Numbered from the stretch's first letter, positions 53,970 to 62,724 are shown. The stretch is DNA of 64,000 nt from Tabrizicola oligotrophica (GCF_011008935.1 NZ_JAAIVJ010000006.1:168627-232626), one strand, 5' to 3'. Numbers and translations: made by a program. Notes: generated by a model not told the origin, from the letters alone.

Positions 53970-55259
53970 ATGGGTATCAAGTTTCTGTCCGCCGCTGTGA
54001 TGGTGGCTGTCCTTGGCGCTCCGGCCGTTCATGCCCAATCGGTCCGACAGGTGGGCGGACCGGCAAACCTGCCGCCGGCAGGATTCCAGGGCGAGCAATG
54101 GGTGGACAGCCGCGGTTGCGTGTTTCTGAAGGCGGGCTATGGCGGGCAGGTCAACTGGGTGCCGCGGGTCGGGCGGGATCGCAAGGCGCTTTGCGGCTAT
54201 CCTCCGACGGGCAGCACCCGTGACCAGATCGAGGTGGCGACCGCCGAAGAGATGGCAAAGCCCGCCGCCGTGGTGGCAGAGGCCCCGGTCGCTGAAACCC
54301 CCGTTGCTGAAGCCCCGGTCGCCGACGCTGCTGTCGCGGCCAAGCCGAAGGTCGTTGCCGCGGTTGCGCCGGTCTTGAAACCAATTCCTGCCGGCAAGCC
54401 GGTGTTGGCCGCATCCGCACCGATGCCCGCCAAACCCGTGGCCGTGGCCCCGCGCCAGCCCGCGCCCTATGCCGAAGCCGCGCCGCGCCTTGCCAGCTAT
54501 GAGGTCGCGACCGCCAGCGGGCCGGGTCGCGGCAAGATCGGCTGCTATACCTCGGCCCCAGTGGCAGAGCGTGTCAGGACCAGCGATGGCGGCACGGCGG
54601 TCGTCTGCACGCGGGGTGATGGCAGCATGACAGGCTGGCGCCCGCCGATCTATCCGCGGCAAGCGGGCGTGGGGGCGGCGCTCGGCAATCCGGCCGTGGT
54701 GTCGCGTGGCGTGGTGCCGCAGGGCGGAGTGTCGACGCAAGGGGCAGGTCAGGCCTATGCCCGTGCTGCATCCGACGACGCGATCCCGACGCCGCCCGCG
54801 GGCTACAAGCTGGCCTGGGACGATGATCGGCTGAACCCGAACCGCGGCAAGGGCACGAGTTCGGGCTGGGCGGCGCAGGATCAGGTCTGGACCCGCAAGG
54901 TGCCGTCCGGACTGGTGGCGGATCAACCCGGCCTGCTGCGCAAGAAAAAGATCGTCTATGTGCAGACCGCGGGGCAGGTGACGGTTTCCAGCAAGAGCCA
55001 GCCGGCCGCCCCGGTTGCGGGGAAGGCTGCAAAGGGCGGGGTCTATGTTCAGGTTGGCACCTTTGGCGTTGCCGGCAATGCGGACGGCGCGGCATCGCGT
55101 CTCAAGGGCATGGGCCTGCCGGTGGCGCGGGCGAAGATTTCCTCGGGCGGCCAGCCGGCGCAGATCGTGCTGGCCGGTCCCTTCGGCTCGGCTGCCGAGG
55201 CACAGACTGCTTTGGCGATGGCGCGACAGGCCGGCTTCGGCGACGCCTTCCTGCGGTAG
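53970..55259 (+). CDS. SPOR-domain periplasmic protein
   Basis: A 429-residue exported protein. Signal peptide (cleaved after AVHA), a small N-terminal unknown domain with two Cys (about 30-75, 'RGCVFLKAGYGGQVNWVPRV'), a low-complexity Ala/Pro/Val linker (80-165), a middle part with a second Cys pair ('GKIGCYTSAPV...AVVCTRGDG'), and a C-terminal SPOR domain (about 355-429, 'GVYVQVGTFGVAGNADGAASRL', 'AQIVLAGPFGSAAEAQTALA') that binds denuded septal peptidoglycan. A division-site role is therefore likely. The start with GGAGG upstream is clear. Confidence 0.87.
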   Translation: MGIKFLSAAVMVAVLGAPAVHAQSVRQVGGPANLPPAGFQGEQWVDSRGCVFLKAGYGGQVNWVPRVGRDRKALCGYPPTGSTRDQIEVATAEEMAKPAAVVAEAPVAETPVAEAPVADAAVAAKPKVVAAVAPVLKPIPAGKPVLAASAPMPAKPVAVAPRQPAPYAEAAPRLASYEVATASGPGRGKIGCYTSAPVAERVRTSDGGTAVVCTRGDGSMTGWRPPIYPRQAGVGAALGNPAVVSRGVVPQGGVSTQGAGQAYARAASDDAIPTPPAGYKLAWDDDRLNPNRGKGTSSGWAAQDQVWTRKVPSGLVADQPGLLRKKKIVYVQTAGQVTVSSKSQPAAPVAGKAAKGGVYVQVGTFGVAGNADGAASRLKGMGLPVARAKISSGGQPAQIVLAGPFGSAAEAQTALAMARQAGFGDAFLR

Positions 55260-55302
55260 GTCGGCAAAGCACCCGCGCTGCGCTTGCGCCGGGCTGCAGC
55301 GG

Positions 55303-56313
55303 TCAATCCGAACAGATGGCCTGAAACTCCAGCCAGTTCTCATCGCTGAGAACCGGCAGCGGCGGACCGAGCGGGTAGGGGTCGTTCTCGATCAGGGCCG
55401 GGTCGCCCTTGATCGCCGCGCCATAGCTTGTCGCGGAGACCTGGGCGGTGCGGAAGGCCTCGATCAACGCGTCGGCGCCCGGCATCGCGGCAGCGGGGGT
55501 GGCAAGGAAAACCTCGCCAAAGCCCTTGGCGGCCTCGGGGGGGATGGTTCCCGTAGTCAGGAGCGTCAGGGTCGCACCAAGGCCAATATGCCCCAGCATC
55601 TGGCTGACCGGATCGACAAGGCGGGCGCGCTGGGCTTCGGCCAGAAGATGGCCGGCGATCAGGTCGGGGCCATCGGCGCTTTCGACCAGCGCGGCGGGAA
55701 GCAGAAGGATATTGCCGACAAGGTGGCCCGGGGCAGTCAGCCCTTCGCGCAGCACTTCGATGCGGGGCGGCGTGCCGGGAAACAGCCGCTCGGCCAGGGT
55801 CTGGGCGGCGCGGCGACCGGGCACCGACTTGCAGGGCTGTCCCGTCAAGCGCGCCAGATCAGCCAGCGCCATCTCTCCCAGATCGGCACGGGTCGGGGCG
55901 GGCAGGACGTCGGCGGTGTAGGTTTTCACCTTGCCGGGCAGCCAGAACACCAGCACTCCGACGACCGCGAGCGCCACTGCCGCGACGATTATCCCGCGCA
56001 GGCGGCCCGGCCGCGGCTTGCGCCGTTCCAGCGCCCGATGCACGGTGTTCAGCGCCGCGACCATTTCGGCGTCGTCCAGCTCCAGATCTTCGCCGGAATC
56101 ACGGCCGGGTGCGAAATGGGCCGGCATCTCGCCGGGGTTCAGCCGCTCGATCGCGGGAAGCGACCATTGGGTCAGCGGGGCCTCGCTGCGCGGATCGGAC
56201 AGCACGATGGTCGCCTCGCGCAGGCCGACGATGACGTCGCGCGCCCGCGCCCCCGGCGCCTCGCGCCACAGGGCCGAGGCCTCAAGCCGCTGGTATTTCT
56301 TCAGCGCGGTCAT
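55303..56313 (-). CDS. Membrane protein with degenerate M48-like region
   Basis: A 336-residue protein: an N-terminal domain (1-100) of unknown type, a membrane helix (about 109-127, 'IIVAAVALAVVGVLVFWLPG') and a periplasmic or cytosolic C-domain. The latter contains 'VGNILLLPAALVESADGPDLIAGHLLAEAQRA', which matches the layout of M48 metalloproteases (gg-ivvt-Ll...el-avlaHElaH), but the HExxH zinc site is replaced by AGHLLAE. It therefore looks like a pseudo-peptidase. No known function; convergent with the SPOR gene. Confidence 0.65.
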   Translation of the reverse strand: MTALKKYQRLEASALWREAPGARARDVIVGLREATIVLSDPRSEAPLTQWSLPAIERLNPGEMPAHFAPGRDSGEDLELDDAEMVAALNTVHRALERRKPRPGRLRGIIVAAVALAVVGVLVFWLPGKVKTYTADVLPAPTRADLGEMALADLARLTGQPCKSVPGRRAAQTLAERLFPGTPPRIEVLREGLTAPGHLVGNILLLPAALVESADGPDLIAGHLLAEAQRARLVDPVSQMLGHIGLGATLTLLTTGTIPPEAAKGFGEVFLATPAAAMPGADALIEAFRTAQVSATSYGAAIKGDPALIENDPYPLGPPLPVLSDENWLEFQAICSD

Positions 56314-56386
56314 GCGCGGGACGGAGCCTTTCCAACACTTTTCGGAAAGTTAGCCGAAGGGCAGGCCGCATACAACCAAGCGGCCC

Positions 56387-56944
56387 TCACAACCCGTCAA
56401 ACGCGCAAAGCGCATGCACGTCCATGCCAAGCGCCTCCAGTCGCTTGCGGCCACCAAGGTCGGGAAGATCGACGACAAAGGCGCAGCCGATCACCTGCGC
56501 GCCCAGCCGCTCGATCAGCCGGATGCCGGCCTCGGCGGTGCCGCCAGTGGCCAGAAGGTCATCGACCAGCAGCACGGTTTCTCCGGGCGCCATTGCATCG
56601 TCATGCACCTCGACCACCGCCTCGCCATATTCCAGCGTATAGGCCTGCGAGATAGTTTGGCCCGGCAGCTTGCCCTGCTTGCGGATCGGCACGAAGCCGG
56701 TGGAAAGCTGATGCGCCACCGCGCCGCCAAGGATGAAACCGCGCGCCTCAAGCCCGACGACCTTGTCGATGCGCATCCCGGCATAGGGGGCAAGCAACTG
56801 GTCGACACACATGCGAAAGCCGCGCGGATCGGCGAAAAGCGTGGTTACGTCGCGGAACAGGATGCCGTCATGCGGGAAGTCCGCAATGGTGCGGATGTAG
56901 TCCCTGACAGTCCTGGGGCCGGATTTCGACGATGGGTTCGACAT
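56387..56944 (-). CDS. apt: Adenine phosphoribosyltransferase
   Basis: Recycles adenine with PRPP to AMP. The 185-residue protein has '[22 protein letters not shown]', '[19 protein letters not shown]', '[24 protein letters not shown]' and the PRPP loop '[18 protein letters not shown]'. ATG 56944 (MSNPSSK) is chosen over an upstream open frame by family length. It is the last gene of mtnP-small ORF-DUF2927-apt: adenine released by MtnP is its substrate. Confidence 0.95.
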   Translation of the reverse strand: MSNPSSKSGPRTVRDYIRTIADFPHDGILFRDVTTLFADPRGFRMCVDQLLAPYAGMRIDKVVGLEARGFILGGAVAHQLSTGFVPIRKQGKLPGQTISQAYTLEYGEAVVEVHDDAMAPGETVLLVDDLLATGGTAEAGIRLIERLGAQVIGCAFVVDLPDLGGRKRLEALGMDVHALCAFDGL

Positions 56945-56963
56945 GGGCGGCGCCTTTCGCAGG

Positions 56964-57623
56964 TCAGGGATACAGCTTGCGCAGGGCCATGCGGTCCTGC
57001 CCGGAGATCGAGGTGGTTCCATTGCTGTCCTGCGACAGGATCGAGCGGCCTTCGTAATAGCGGTTCTCGATATCATAGAGGAAGCCAAGGCACTGGAAGA
57101 GTTCCTCCAGCACCACGGACGGCAGGTCAGCCGGGGCGATGTCCTCGGAGATCAGCATCGAGGCTTGGGTGATCTGCGCCCGGTCATTCCACCACAGCCA
57201 CATGAAGCCGACCCCGATCGGCTGGCCGTTCGGGATATGCGGGATGTTGCGGGTCAGCTCGCCCTCCGACAGGGCCGGCAGCGAGACAATGATGTCGGGG
57301 TCCTTCAGGTTGTCATCCCGGGTGATGCGGATGCCGGCGCCGGCGCCGTTGATCTCGGCAATGGCGCGGTCAATCTCGCGCGAGACCCGGCGGGCAAGGT
57401 CTGGCGAATAGCGGCGCTGGGCGGGGGCAAGGGCGAGCGTGATGCGGTCCTGCGGCCAGCGCACTGTCGGGCTGATGCAATCGCCGCCCGGCGTTGCACC
57501 GCAGGTGGCAAGCCGGAAGAAGTCCTTGTCCGACAGCCTGCCTTCGGTCGCAACACCGTCGCTGGCCTGAAGCGGCATGGCAAGAAGGCCCGCCGCCACT
57601 GCCAGAACCAATGCCTTCTTCAT
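56964..57623 (-). CDS. DUF2927 family exported protein
   Basis: A 219-residue protein with a signal peptide ([20 protein letters not shown]) and a DUF2927 domain: '[46 protein letters not shown]', '[19 protein letters not shown]', '[19 protein letters not shown]'. The '[11 protein letters not shown]' segment resembles the helix of metalloproteases (HE-x-x-Q-x-x-G) but with Leu-Glu-Glu in place of His-Glu, so activity is doubtful. Function unknown. It lies between mtnP and apt, with short gaps, so is likely in the operon. Confidence 0.82.
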   Translation of the reverse strand: MKKALVLAVAAGLLAMPLQASDGVATEGRLSDKDFFRLATCGATPGGDCISPTVRWPQDRITLALAPAQRRYSPDLARRVSREIDRAIAEINGAGAGIRITRDDNLKDPDIIVSLPALSEGELTRNIPHIPNGQPIGVGFMWLWWNDRAQITQASMLISEDIAPADLPSVVLEELFQCLGFLYDIENRYYEGRSILSQDSNGTTSISGQDRMALRKLYP

Positions 57624-57629
57624 AATGCC

Positions 57630-57899
57630 TTACCCTTGCCAAAGCCCTGGTTTGGTTACCATGAGCCAGAACACCGCCACAAGCGCCGCAAACGCGGGCC
57701 AGCCCAAGGTGACCCGGACGCGATAGAGCCGCCTCGGCTTTGGCGGCAGGGCCTTGCCGTGGTTCAGCGCCTCGGCGGCAAGATCGCGGATGCGGATTTG
57801 CAGGTGACCGACCGGTGCCCGGAAAGCCGGATCATGGGTGACAGGGGCGGTCAGGTCGGCCAGCCGGGCGGGATTGCGGGCATGGGCCAGCACCTTCAC
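57630..57899 (-). CDS. Small C-terminally anchored membrane protein in the mtnP operon
   Basis: Not recognised. The 89-residue protein starts at GTG 57899, overlapping the mtnP stop (GTGA), and ends 7 nt before the DUF2927 start. It is basic, with an amphipathic N-terminal half ('LQIRIRDLAAEALNHG') and one hydrophobic helix near the C-terminus ('WPAFAALVAVFWLMV'). Translational coupling on both sides supports it as a real gene. A longer GTG start 12 nt upstream is possible. Confidence 0.65.
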   Translation of the reverse strand: MKVLAHARNPARLADLTAPVTHDPAFRAPVGHLQIRIRDLAAEALNHGKALPPKPRRLYRVRVTLGWPAFAALVAVFWLMVTKPGLWQG

Positions 57900-58765
57900 C
57901 GCAGGACACACCCGGCCACGGCGTCCAGCTTGGTCAGAAGCTCGGCGTCGCGCAGGTCAGGGGCGGTCATCACCGCGTGCGACAGCGCGTGGTCGCAGCC
58001 CTGCGGGCAGGCCGCGCGGTCAGATGCGACCAATCCCGGAAGGGCGGTCACAAGGCGCTTGGCCCGGCCGGAATTGGCGACCAGCGTGGCGATGACCTGT
58101 TGCACGTCCACCGCGTCATGGCCTTCATGCCAGCAATCGTAATCGGTGACCATGGCGACCGAGGCATAGCAAAGCTCGGCTTCGCGGGCGAGTTTCGCCT
58201 CGGGCATGCCGGTCATGCCGATGACATCGGCCCCCCATTGCCGATACATCAGGCTTTCGGCGCGGGTCGAAAACTGCGGGCCTTCCATGGCCAGATAGGT
58301 CGCACCTTCATGCACCTGTGCCCCCGCGAGGCGGGCCGCCTCGGCGCAGACCGCCGACAGGTGCCGGCAGGTCGGATGTGCCAGACTGACATGCGCCACG
58401 CAGCCCGGGCCGAAAAAGGAATTCTCGCGGGCGAAGGTGCGGTCGATATACTGGTCGACCAGCACGAAATCGCCCGGCGCGAAATCCTCGCGCAGCGAGC
58501 CCACGGCAGAGACGGCCACCAGATCGGTGCAGCCCAGCCGCTTCAGGGCGTCGATGTTGGCGCGGTAGTTGATGGACGAGGGCGTCTCCACATGGCCCCG
58601 ACCATGGCGCGGCAGGAAGGCCATCGGCAGACCGTTCAGCCGCCCCACCAGCACCTGATCCGACGGCTTGCCCCAAGGCGTCTTGACCTTGACCCAGGAT
58701 GCGCCCTCCAGCCCGTCGATCTGATAGACCCCCGAGCCGCCAATCACGCCGATCATGGGTTGCAT
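57896..58765 (-). CDS. mtnP: S-methyl-5'-thioadenosine phosphorylase
   Basis: Splits methylthioadenosine, the by-product of polyamine synthesis, into adenine and methylthioribose-1-phosphate. The 289-residue nucleoside phosphorylase II protein has 'MIGVIGGSGVYQIDGL', 'FLPRHGRGHVETPSSINYRAN', 'YLAMEGPQFSTRAESLMYRQWGADVIGMTGMPEAKLAREAE' in order (given in pieces), and 'ALSHAVMT'. The adenine goes to Apt, encoded three genes downstream. No methionine-salvage genes follow in this window, so the sugar phosphate fate is unknown. Confidence 0.95.
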   Translation of the reverse strand: MQPMIGVIGGSGVYQIDGLEGASWVKVKTPWGKPSDQVLVGRLNGLPMAFLPRHGRGHVETPSSINYRANIDALKRLGCTDLVAVSAVGSLREDFAPGDFVLVDQYIDRTFARENSFFGPGCVAHVSLAHPTCRHLSAVCAEAARLAGAQVHEGATYLAMEGPQFSTRAESLMYRQWGADVIGMTGMPEAKLAREAELCYASVAMVTDYDCWHEGHDAVDVQQVIATLVANSGRAKRLVTALPGLVASDRAACPQGCDHALSHAVMTAPDLRDAELLTKLDAVAGCVLR

Positions 58766-58914
58766 GCTGTGTCCCTTGCGTTGGAAAAGCCGTCAGTCCC
58801 GGGCCGCGGGTTCGGGCCGGGAATGCCGGGCGTGGAGAGCCGCAACGGTCCGGACCCGCTGGGCGTCGGTGTCGTCTGTCCGTCGCGGTTTCCGTACGGT
58901 CCGGCCCGGTATAG

Positions 58915-60036
58915 TCACCCGCCCGGGCCCTGTCGAGCCATCGGGCCAGAAGGGCCGCCGCCGACATTTTCCTGCGCCACCGAAACGGCTTTCAGGACGG
59001 CGAACACTTCGCGGCCGGGCTGAAGTCCAAGTGCCGCGGCGGAACGGCGGGTCACGCGGGCCAGCAGCATTTCCGGGCCGACCTGCAATTGCACCAGCGC
59101 GCCCGGACCCTCGCCCATGCGCAGGGCATGCACGGTCGCGGGCAGAATGTTCAGCGCCGAGACCGCGCCGGGCGGATCAAGCGCCAGCATGACATCCTGC
59201 GCCAGCACCCGCACCCGCACCGCCTTGCCCGCAGGCGCGTCGATGTGGGGCAGCCAGAGTGGGCCGGCAGGCCCCTCGAGCCGAGTCAGACCGTCGCTTT
59301 CATGGGCGATGACGCGGGCGGTCAGCAGCGCCCCCGCATCGCGCAGCCCCAACGCGGGAGCGGTGGCAGGATCGGCCAGCAGCTCCAGGGTCGGGCCGCT
59401 GGCCAGCACGCGGCCGGCTTCCAGCAGCACGACGGTCGTGGCCAGCCGCGCCACCTCGGCCATGGCGTGACTGACATAGAGGATCGGCAGCCGCACCTCG
59501 TCGCGCAGGCGTTCCAGATAGGGCAGGATCTCGGCCTTGCGGGCCTCGTCCAGCGCGGCCAGAGGTTCGTCCATCAAGAGCAGCGCCGGGTTTGACAGGA
59601 TCGCGCGACCAAGGCCGACCCGCGCCTTTTCGCCGCCGGAAAGTGCGCCGGGCCGCCGGTCCAGAAGCGGCGCGATGTCGAGCAGGTCGATGATGCGGTC
59701 GAACTCGGCCCCGGCACCGAGTTTGGCGAACCAGCGCCCGTACAGCAGGTTCTGGCGCACCGAGAGGTGGGGAAACAGCCGCGCGTCCTGAAACACATAG
59801 CCGACGCGCCGGCGATGCGGAGGCAGGCAAAGGCCCCGGTCACTGTCCAGCAGCATCCGGCCCTCGGCCACGATGCGGCCCCGATCGGGGCGCAACAACC
59901 CGGCGACGGCGTTGATGAGAGTGGTCTTGCCCGAACCCGACCGGCCAAAGATCGCCGTGACACCCGGCGGGGCGGTGAAATCCACGTCCAGAGAGAACCC
60001 TTTGAAGCGGTGGGCCAGCCTGATTTCCAGCGTCAT
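58915..60036 (-). CDS. modC: Molybdate ABC transporter ATP-binding protein ModC
   Basis: ATPase of the high-affinity molybdate importer. The 373-residue protein has Walker A 'IFGRSGSGKTTLINAVAG', 'VGYVFQDARLFPHLSVRQNL' (Q-loop), ABC signature LSGGEKARVGLGRA, Walker B 'LLLMDEPLAALDEARK' and the His switch 'LYVSHAMAEV'. The C-terminal 130 residues form the TOBE/molybdate-binding (MOP) regulatory domain ('AVRVRVLAQDVMLALDPPG', 'ARVTRRSAAALGLQPGREVF'). ATG 60036 overlaps the modB stop, and gives ModC length; the longer frame is rejected. Confidence 0.95.
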   Translation of the reverse strand: MTLEIRLAHRFKGFSLDVDFTAPPGVTAIFGRSGSGKTTLINAVAGLLRPDRGRIVAEGRMLLDSDRGLCLPPHRRRVGYVFQDARLFPHLSVRQNLLYGRWFAKLGAGAEFDRIIDLLDIAPLLDRRPGALSGGEKARVGLGRAILSNPALLLMDEPLAALDEARKAEILPYLERLRDEVRLPILYVSHAMAEVARLATTVVLLEAGRVLASGPTLELLADPATAPALGLRDAGALLTARVIAHESDGLTRLEGPAGPLWLPHIDAPAGKAVRVRVLAQDVMLALDPPGAVSALNILPATVHALRMGEGPGALVQLQVGPEMLLARVTRRSAAALGLQPGREVFAVLKAVSVAQENVGGGPSGPMARQGPGG

Positions 60037-60731
60037 GCCGCCCCGATCCTGCGCGCGATGGCGCGGCTGACCCATTCCGACAGGAAAAGCGCAGTCAGCG
60101 CCACCGCGACGGCAATCAGGACCAGCCGGATCGCCTGCGGCTCGCCGCCGGGGACCTGCAGGAAGGTATAGATTGCGGAAGGCAGGGTCTGCGTCTTGCC
60201 CGGAATGTTCGAGACAAAGGTGATGGTGGCGCCGAACTCGCCCATCGCCTTGGCAAAGGCGAGGATCGCCCCGGCGAGGATGCCGGGCAGGATCAGCGGC
60301 AGTGTGACCGTGGCAAAGACCCAAGGTCGCGAGGCCCCGAGCGTCGCCGCCGCATCTTCAAGCTTCGGATCGACCGCTTCGACCGCCAGCCGGATCGCCC
60401 GCACCATCAGCGGAAAGGCCATGATCGCCGCCGCCAGCGCCGCACCCGTCCAGTGAAAGGCAAAGCTGACGCCGAACCAGCGGTCAAGCGCCGCGCCAAC
60501 GGTTCCGGCCTTGCCGAAGGTCAGCAGCAGAAGATAGCCGGTCACGACCGGCGGCAGGATCAGCGGCAGGTGGACCAGCCCGTTCAGCACCTGCTGCCCC
60601 GGAAAGCGCCAGCGCGCAAGGGCAAAGGCGGTCAGCAGGCCGAAGGGCAGGCTCAGCGCCGTGGCCCAGAACGACACGCGCAGCGACAGCGCAACCGCGC
60701 GCCATTCGTCAGGGGTCAGGGCTTCGAACAT
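60033..60731 (-). CDS. modB: Molybdate ABC transporter permease ModB
   Basis: Inner-membrane channel subunit. The 232-residue protein has five to six helices and the binding-protein-dependent transport EAA loop 'EDAAATLGASRPWVFATVTLPLILPGILAG'. The conserved 'GEFGATITFVSNIPGKTQTLP' is typical of ModB. ATG 60731 follows an AAGGTGAG site; the 20 codons upstream overlap the end of modA and are not used. It overlaps modC by 4 nt. Confidence 0.95.
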   Translation of the reverse strand: MFEALTPDEWRAVALSLRVSFWATALSLPFGLLTAFALARWRFPGQQVLNGLVHLPLILPPVVTGYLLLLTFGKAGTVGAALDRWFGVSFAFHWTGAALAAAIMAFPLMVRAIRLAVEAVDPKLEDAAATLGASRPWVFATVTLPLILPGILAGAILAFAKAMGEFGATITFVSNIPGKTQTLPSAIYTFLQVPGGEPQAIRLVLIAVAVALTALFLSEWVSRAIARRIGAA

Positions 60732-60750
60732 CTCACCTTTCCGGCCTGCC

Positions 60751-61509
60751 TCAAGGAAGGATGGCAAAGCCCTGCGCGGCAAATCTGGCATCTGCCGCGT
60801 CGCCCGACAAGGCCGCGAAGAACGCGCGGTCCGCTTCGTCAGCGGCTCCGGTCAGCAGGGCTACCGGATAGGTGATCGGGCTGTGGCTGTCGGCGGGGAA
60901 GGTGCCGATCACGGTGACATTGGCCTCGGCAAGGGCGTCCGAGGCATAGACGATACCAAGCGGCGCCTCGCCCGTCGCCACCAGCGCCAGCGCGGCCCGG
61001 ACATTCTCGCTTTGCGCCACCGCGCCTTCGACCGAGGCCCAGAGGCCCAGCGTGTCCAGCGCTTCCTTGCCGTATTGCCCGGCGGGCACGGCATTGACCA
61101 GCGCCATCGACAGCTTGCCCCCTGCCAGCAGGCCCGCCAGATCCAGCTCCGGCCCGATGGTCACGGGTGCCGGGGCATTGCCGCCCGCCACAAGCACCAG
61201 CTGGTTGCCCAGAAGGTCAGCGCGGCTGTCCGGCACGACAAGGCCGGCCTTCTCGACTTCATCCATCCAGCTGGTCGAGGCAGACAGGAAGATGTCGGCC
61301 GGGGCGCCCGCGATGATCTGCTTGGCCAGCTGGTTCGACCCGGCATAGCTGATCGTCACCTGATGGCCGGTTGCCGCCTGAAAGTCGGCCGCAACGCCGT
61401 CAAGCGCGGTTTTCAGCGAGGCGGCGGCAAATACCATCACCTCTTCCGCAAGGGCGGGCAGCGGGAGCAGGCTGGCAAGCGCAAGGGCGGGCAGGAAGGC
61501 GCGGGTCAT
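60751..61509 (-). CDS. modA: Molybdate ABC transporter substrate-binding protein ModA
   Basis: Periplasmic molybdate/tungstate receptor. The 252-residue protein has a signal peptide (MTRAFLPALALASLLPLPALA), 'VMVFAAASLKTALDGVAADF' with the oxyanion-binding Ser, 'ISYAGSNQLAKQIIAGAPADIFLSAS', and 'GIVYASDALAEANVTVIGTFP'. It is first of modABC, directly behind a palindrome (61523-61544) that should be its operator, and 62 nt from modE. Confidence 0.95.
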   Translation of the reverse strand: MTRAFLPALALASLLPLPALAEEVMVFAAASLKTALDGVAADFQAATGHQVTISYAGSNQLAKQIIAGAPADIFLSASTSWMDEVEKAGLVVPDSRADLLGNQLVLVAGGNAPAPVTIGPELDLAGLLAGGKLSMALVNAVPAGQYGKEALDTLGLWASVEGAVAQSENVRAALALVATGEAPLGIVYASDALAEANVTVIGTFPADSHSPITYPVALLTGAADEADRAFFAALSGDAADARFAAQGFAILP

Positions 61510-61522
61510 GGAATCTCCAAGT

Positions 61523-61544
61523 GATATGTTTTCTCAGACATATC
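61523..61544 (-). promoter_or_regulatory. Mo-box: ModE-binding palindrome before modA
   Basis: GATATGT-N8-ACATATC, an inverted repeat of the type bound by ModE family repressors (E. coli and R. capsulatus sites have AT-rich ATATA-type half-sites with similar spacing). It lies 14 nt upstream of the modA ATG, so bound protein would block both promoter and ribosome access. Confidence 0.55.
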
Positions 61545-61571
61545 GGGCGGGCGGCGAGGGAAATGCAAGCG

Positions 61572-61934
61572 TTATTTCCCGGCGGACATATCCGATTCTG
61601 CCGCTTTCAGAAGCGCCTCAAGTTCCGCGACCTCGGGTGCGACGGCGGTCTCGGCCTTTTCCAGCAGCCTGAAATAGAGCGCCAGCACCCGTACTCCGGC
61701 TTCCGTCAGGCTGGCCTTGCCGCCGCCCGCCCCGCCGCGAGAGCTTTGCACCAAAGGCGCGGCAAAGGCGGCGTTCATTTCCTCGACCAGCGACCAAGCG
61801 CGCTTGTAGCTCATCCCCATCTGCCGCCCGGCCGCCGCGATGGAGCCTGTGTCGCGCACTCCGGCAAGCAGGTCGGCCTTGCCTGGCCCCAACATGGCGC
61901 TGTCGAAAACCAGCCGCAGTTTGAGTGTGGTCAT
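61572..61934 (-). CDS. modE: ModE-type winged-helix repressor lacking the molybdate-binding domain
   Basis: A 120-residue protein equal to the N-terminal DNA-binding domain of ModE (LysR-like winged helix): 'RLVFDSAMLGPGKADLLAGV', 'GSIAAAGRQMGMSYKRAWSL' and 'VQSSRGGAGGGKASLTEAGVRVLALY', which is the ModE recognition pattern. The C-terminal tandem MOP (molbindin) domains that sense molybdate in E. coli ModE (262 residues) are absent. How molybdate is sensed is unclear; ModC's own C-terminal domain or a separate protein may help. Upstream of modABC on the same strand. Confidence 0.87.
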   Translation of the reverse strand: MTTLKLRLVFDSAMLGPGKADLLAGVRDTGSIAAAGRQMGMSYKRAWSLVEEMNAAFAAPLVQSSRGGAGGGKASLTEAGVRVLALYFRLLEKAETAVAPEVAELEALLKAAESDMSAGK

Positions 61935-62138
61935 CTGTCCCTCGCGATCTGGGGCAATCCTTGTGCCAAAAGCGCCGAGGGCTCAAGCCGCAATGCCGGC
62001 GCGGGCCTTTTGCACGTTCCCACGCTGACAAGGCATTCTCCAGCTTTGCCTGTCTGAGATGTCCAAAGGCGCACCCTTGCCAAGCCGGCTGGACCCGGCG
62101 CAGCATGAACCGAGCGCTTCACAGGAAGGAGGCCAGAA

Positions 62139-62629
62139 ATGCCGCAGCCCAATGGCTATTCCGCCCGCCAGATCCGCCTGCACTGGCTGGTCGCGGTGCT
62201 GATCGTGCTGCAATTCCTGCTGCACGAACCGATCGCCGAGGCCTGGGAGGGCATCGAGGAAGGGCGGTCACCGGCCTTCAACTGGCTGATCCTGTGCCAT
62301 ATCTTCGGCGGTGGCCTCGTGCTGGTCTTTGCGCTTTGGCGGCTGGTGCTGCGTCAGACCCGCGGCGTGCCGCCCGCGCCCGAGGAGGAGCCCCGGTTTT
62401 TGCGCAGGGCGGCGCATCTGGGCCATCTGGCGCTTTACGCCCTGATGATCGCCATGCCGCTTTCGGGCATGGCGGCGTGGTTCGGCGGCGTCGCGGCGGC
62501 GGCCGAAGCCCACGAGGTGATGAGGGGGCGCTTCTGGTGCTGGTGGCCGTGCATGTCGCTGCGGCGCTCTGGCATCAGCTCTGGCTGAAGGACGGGTTGA
62601 TCCTGCGGATGAAGCGGCCGCGCGACTGA
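62139..62629 (+). pseudogene. Cytochrome b561-type gene with a frameshift
   Basis: The first frame encodes four-helix b561-like sequence ('YSARQIRLHWLVAVLIVLQF', 'NWLILCHIFGGGLVLVFALW', 'HLGHLALYALMIAMPLSGMA', 'EAHEVM') with haem-ligand His residues. At a GGGGG run (62524-62528) it leaves this frame and stops at 62588; the next frame continues the family's last helix ('ALLVLVAVHVAAALWHQLW...LRMKRP') to a stop at 62627-62629. Restoring one G to the run joins both. Either a real inactivating mutation or a sequencing error at a homopolymer. The expected product is a di-haem electron-transfer membrane protein for quinol/superoxide. Confidence 0.75.
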
Positions 62630-62654
62630 AAAACATTCAATCTGACGCATTCGT

Positions 62655-62696
62655 TTGATGCGGATCAAGGCAAGGGCCGCGGCTGCGCGCTAGGCA
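62655..62696 (+). promoter_or_regulatory. FNR-type (FnrL/Anr) box and -10 element
   Basis: TTGAT-GCGG-ATCAA (62655-62668) matches the FNR consensus TTGAT-N4-ATCAA perfectly. TAGGCA (62691-62696) is a possible -10; a start at about 62703 would place the box at -41.5, the class II activating position. The gene 22 nt further on is the 58-residue membrane protein. This predicts induction of that gene when oxygen is low. Confidence 0.7.
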
Positions 62697-62724
62697 AGGG
62701 GCGCGCGCGACCTTGGAGGCATAG

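Noticed and set aside
62524..62528. Programmed frameshifting in the b561 gene
   Set aside because: A G5 run is not a known slippery site and no downstream pseudoknot is evident; mutation or sequencing error is simpler.
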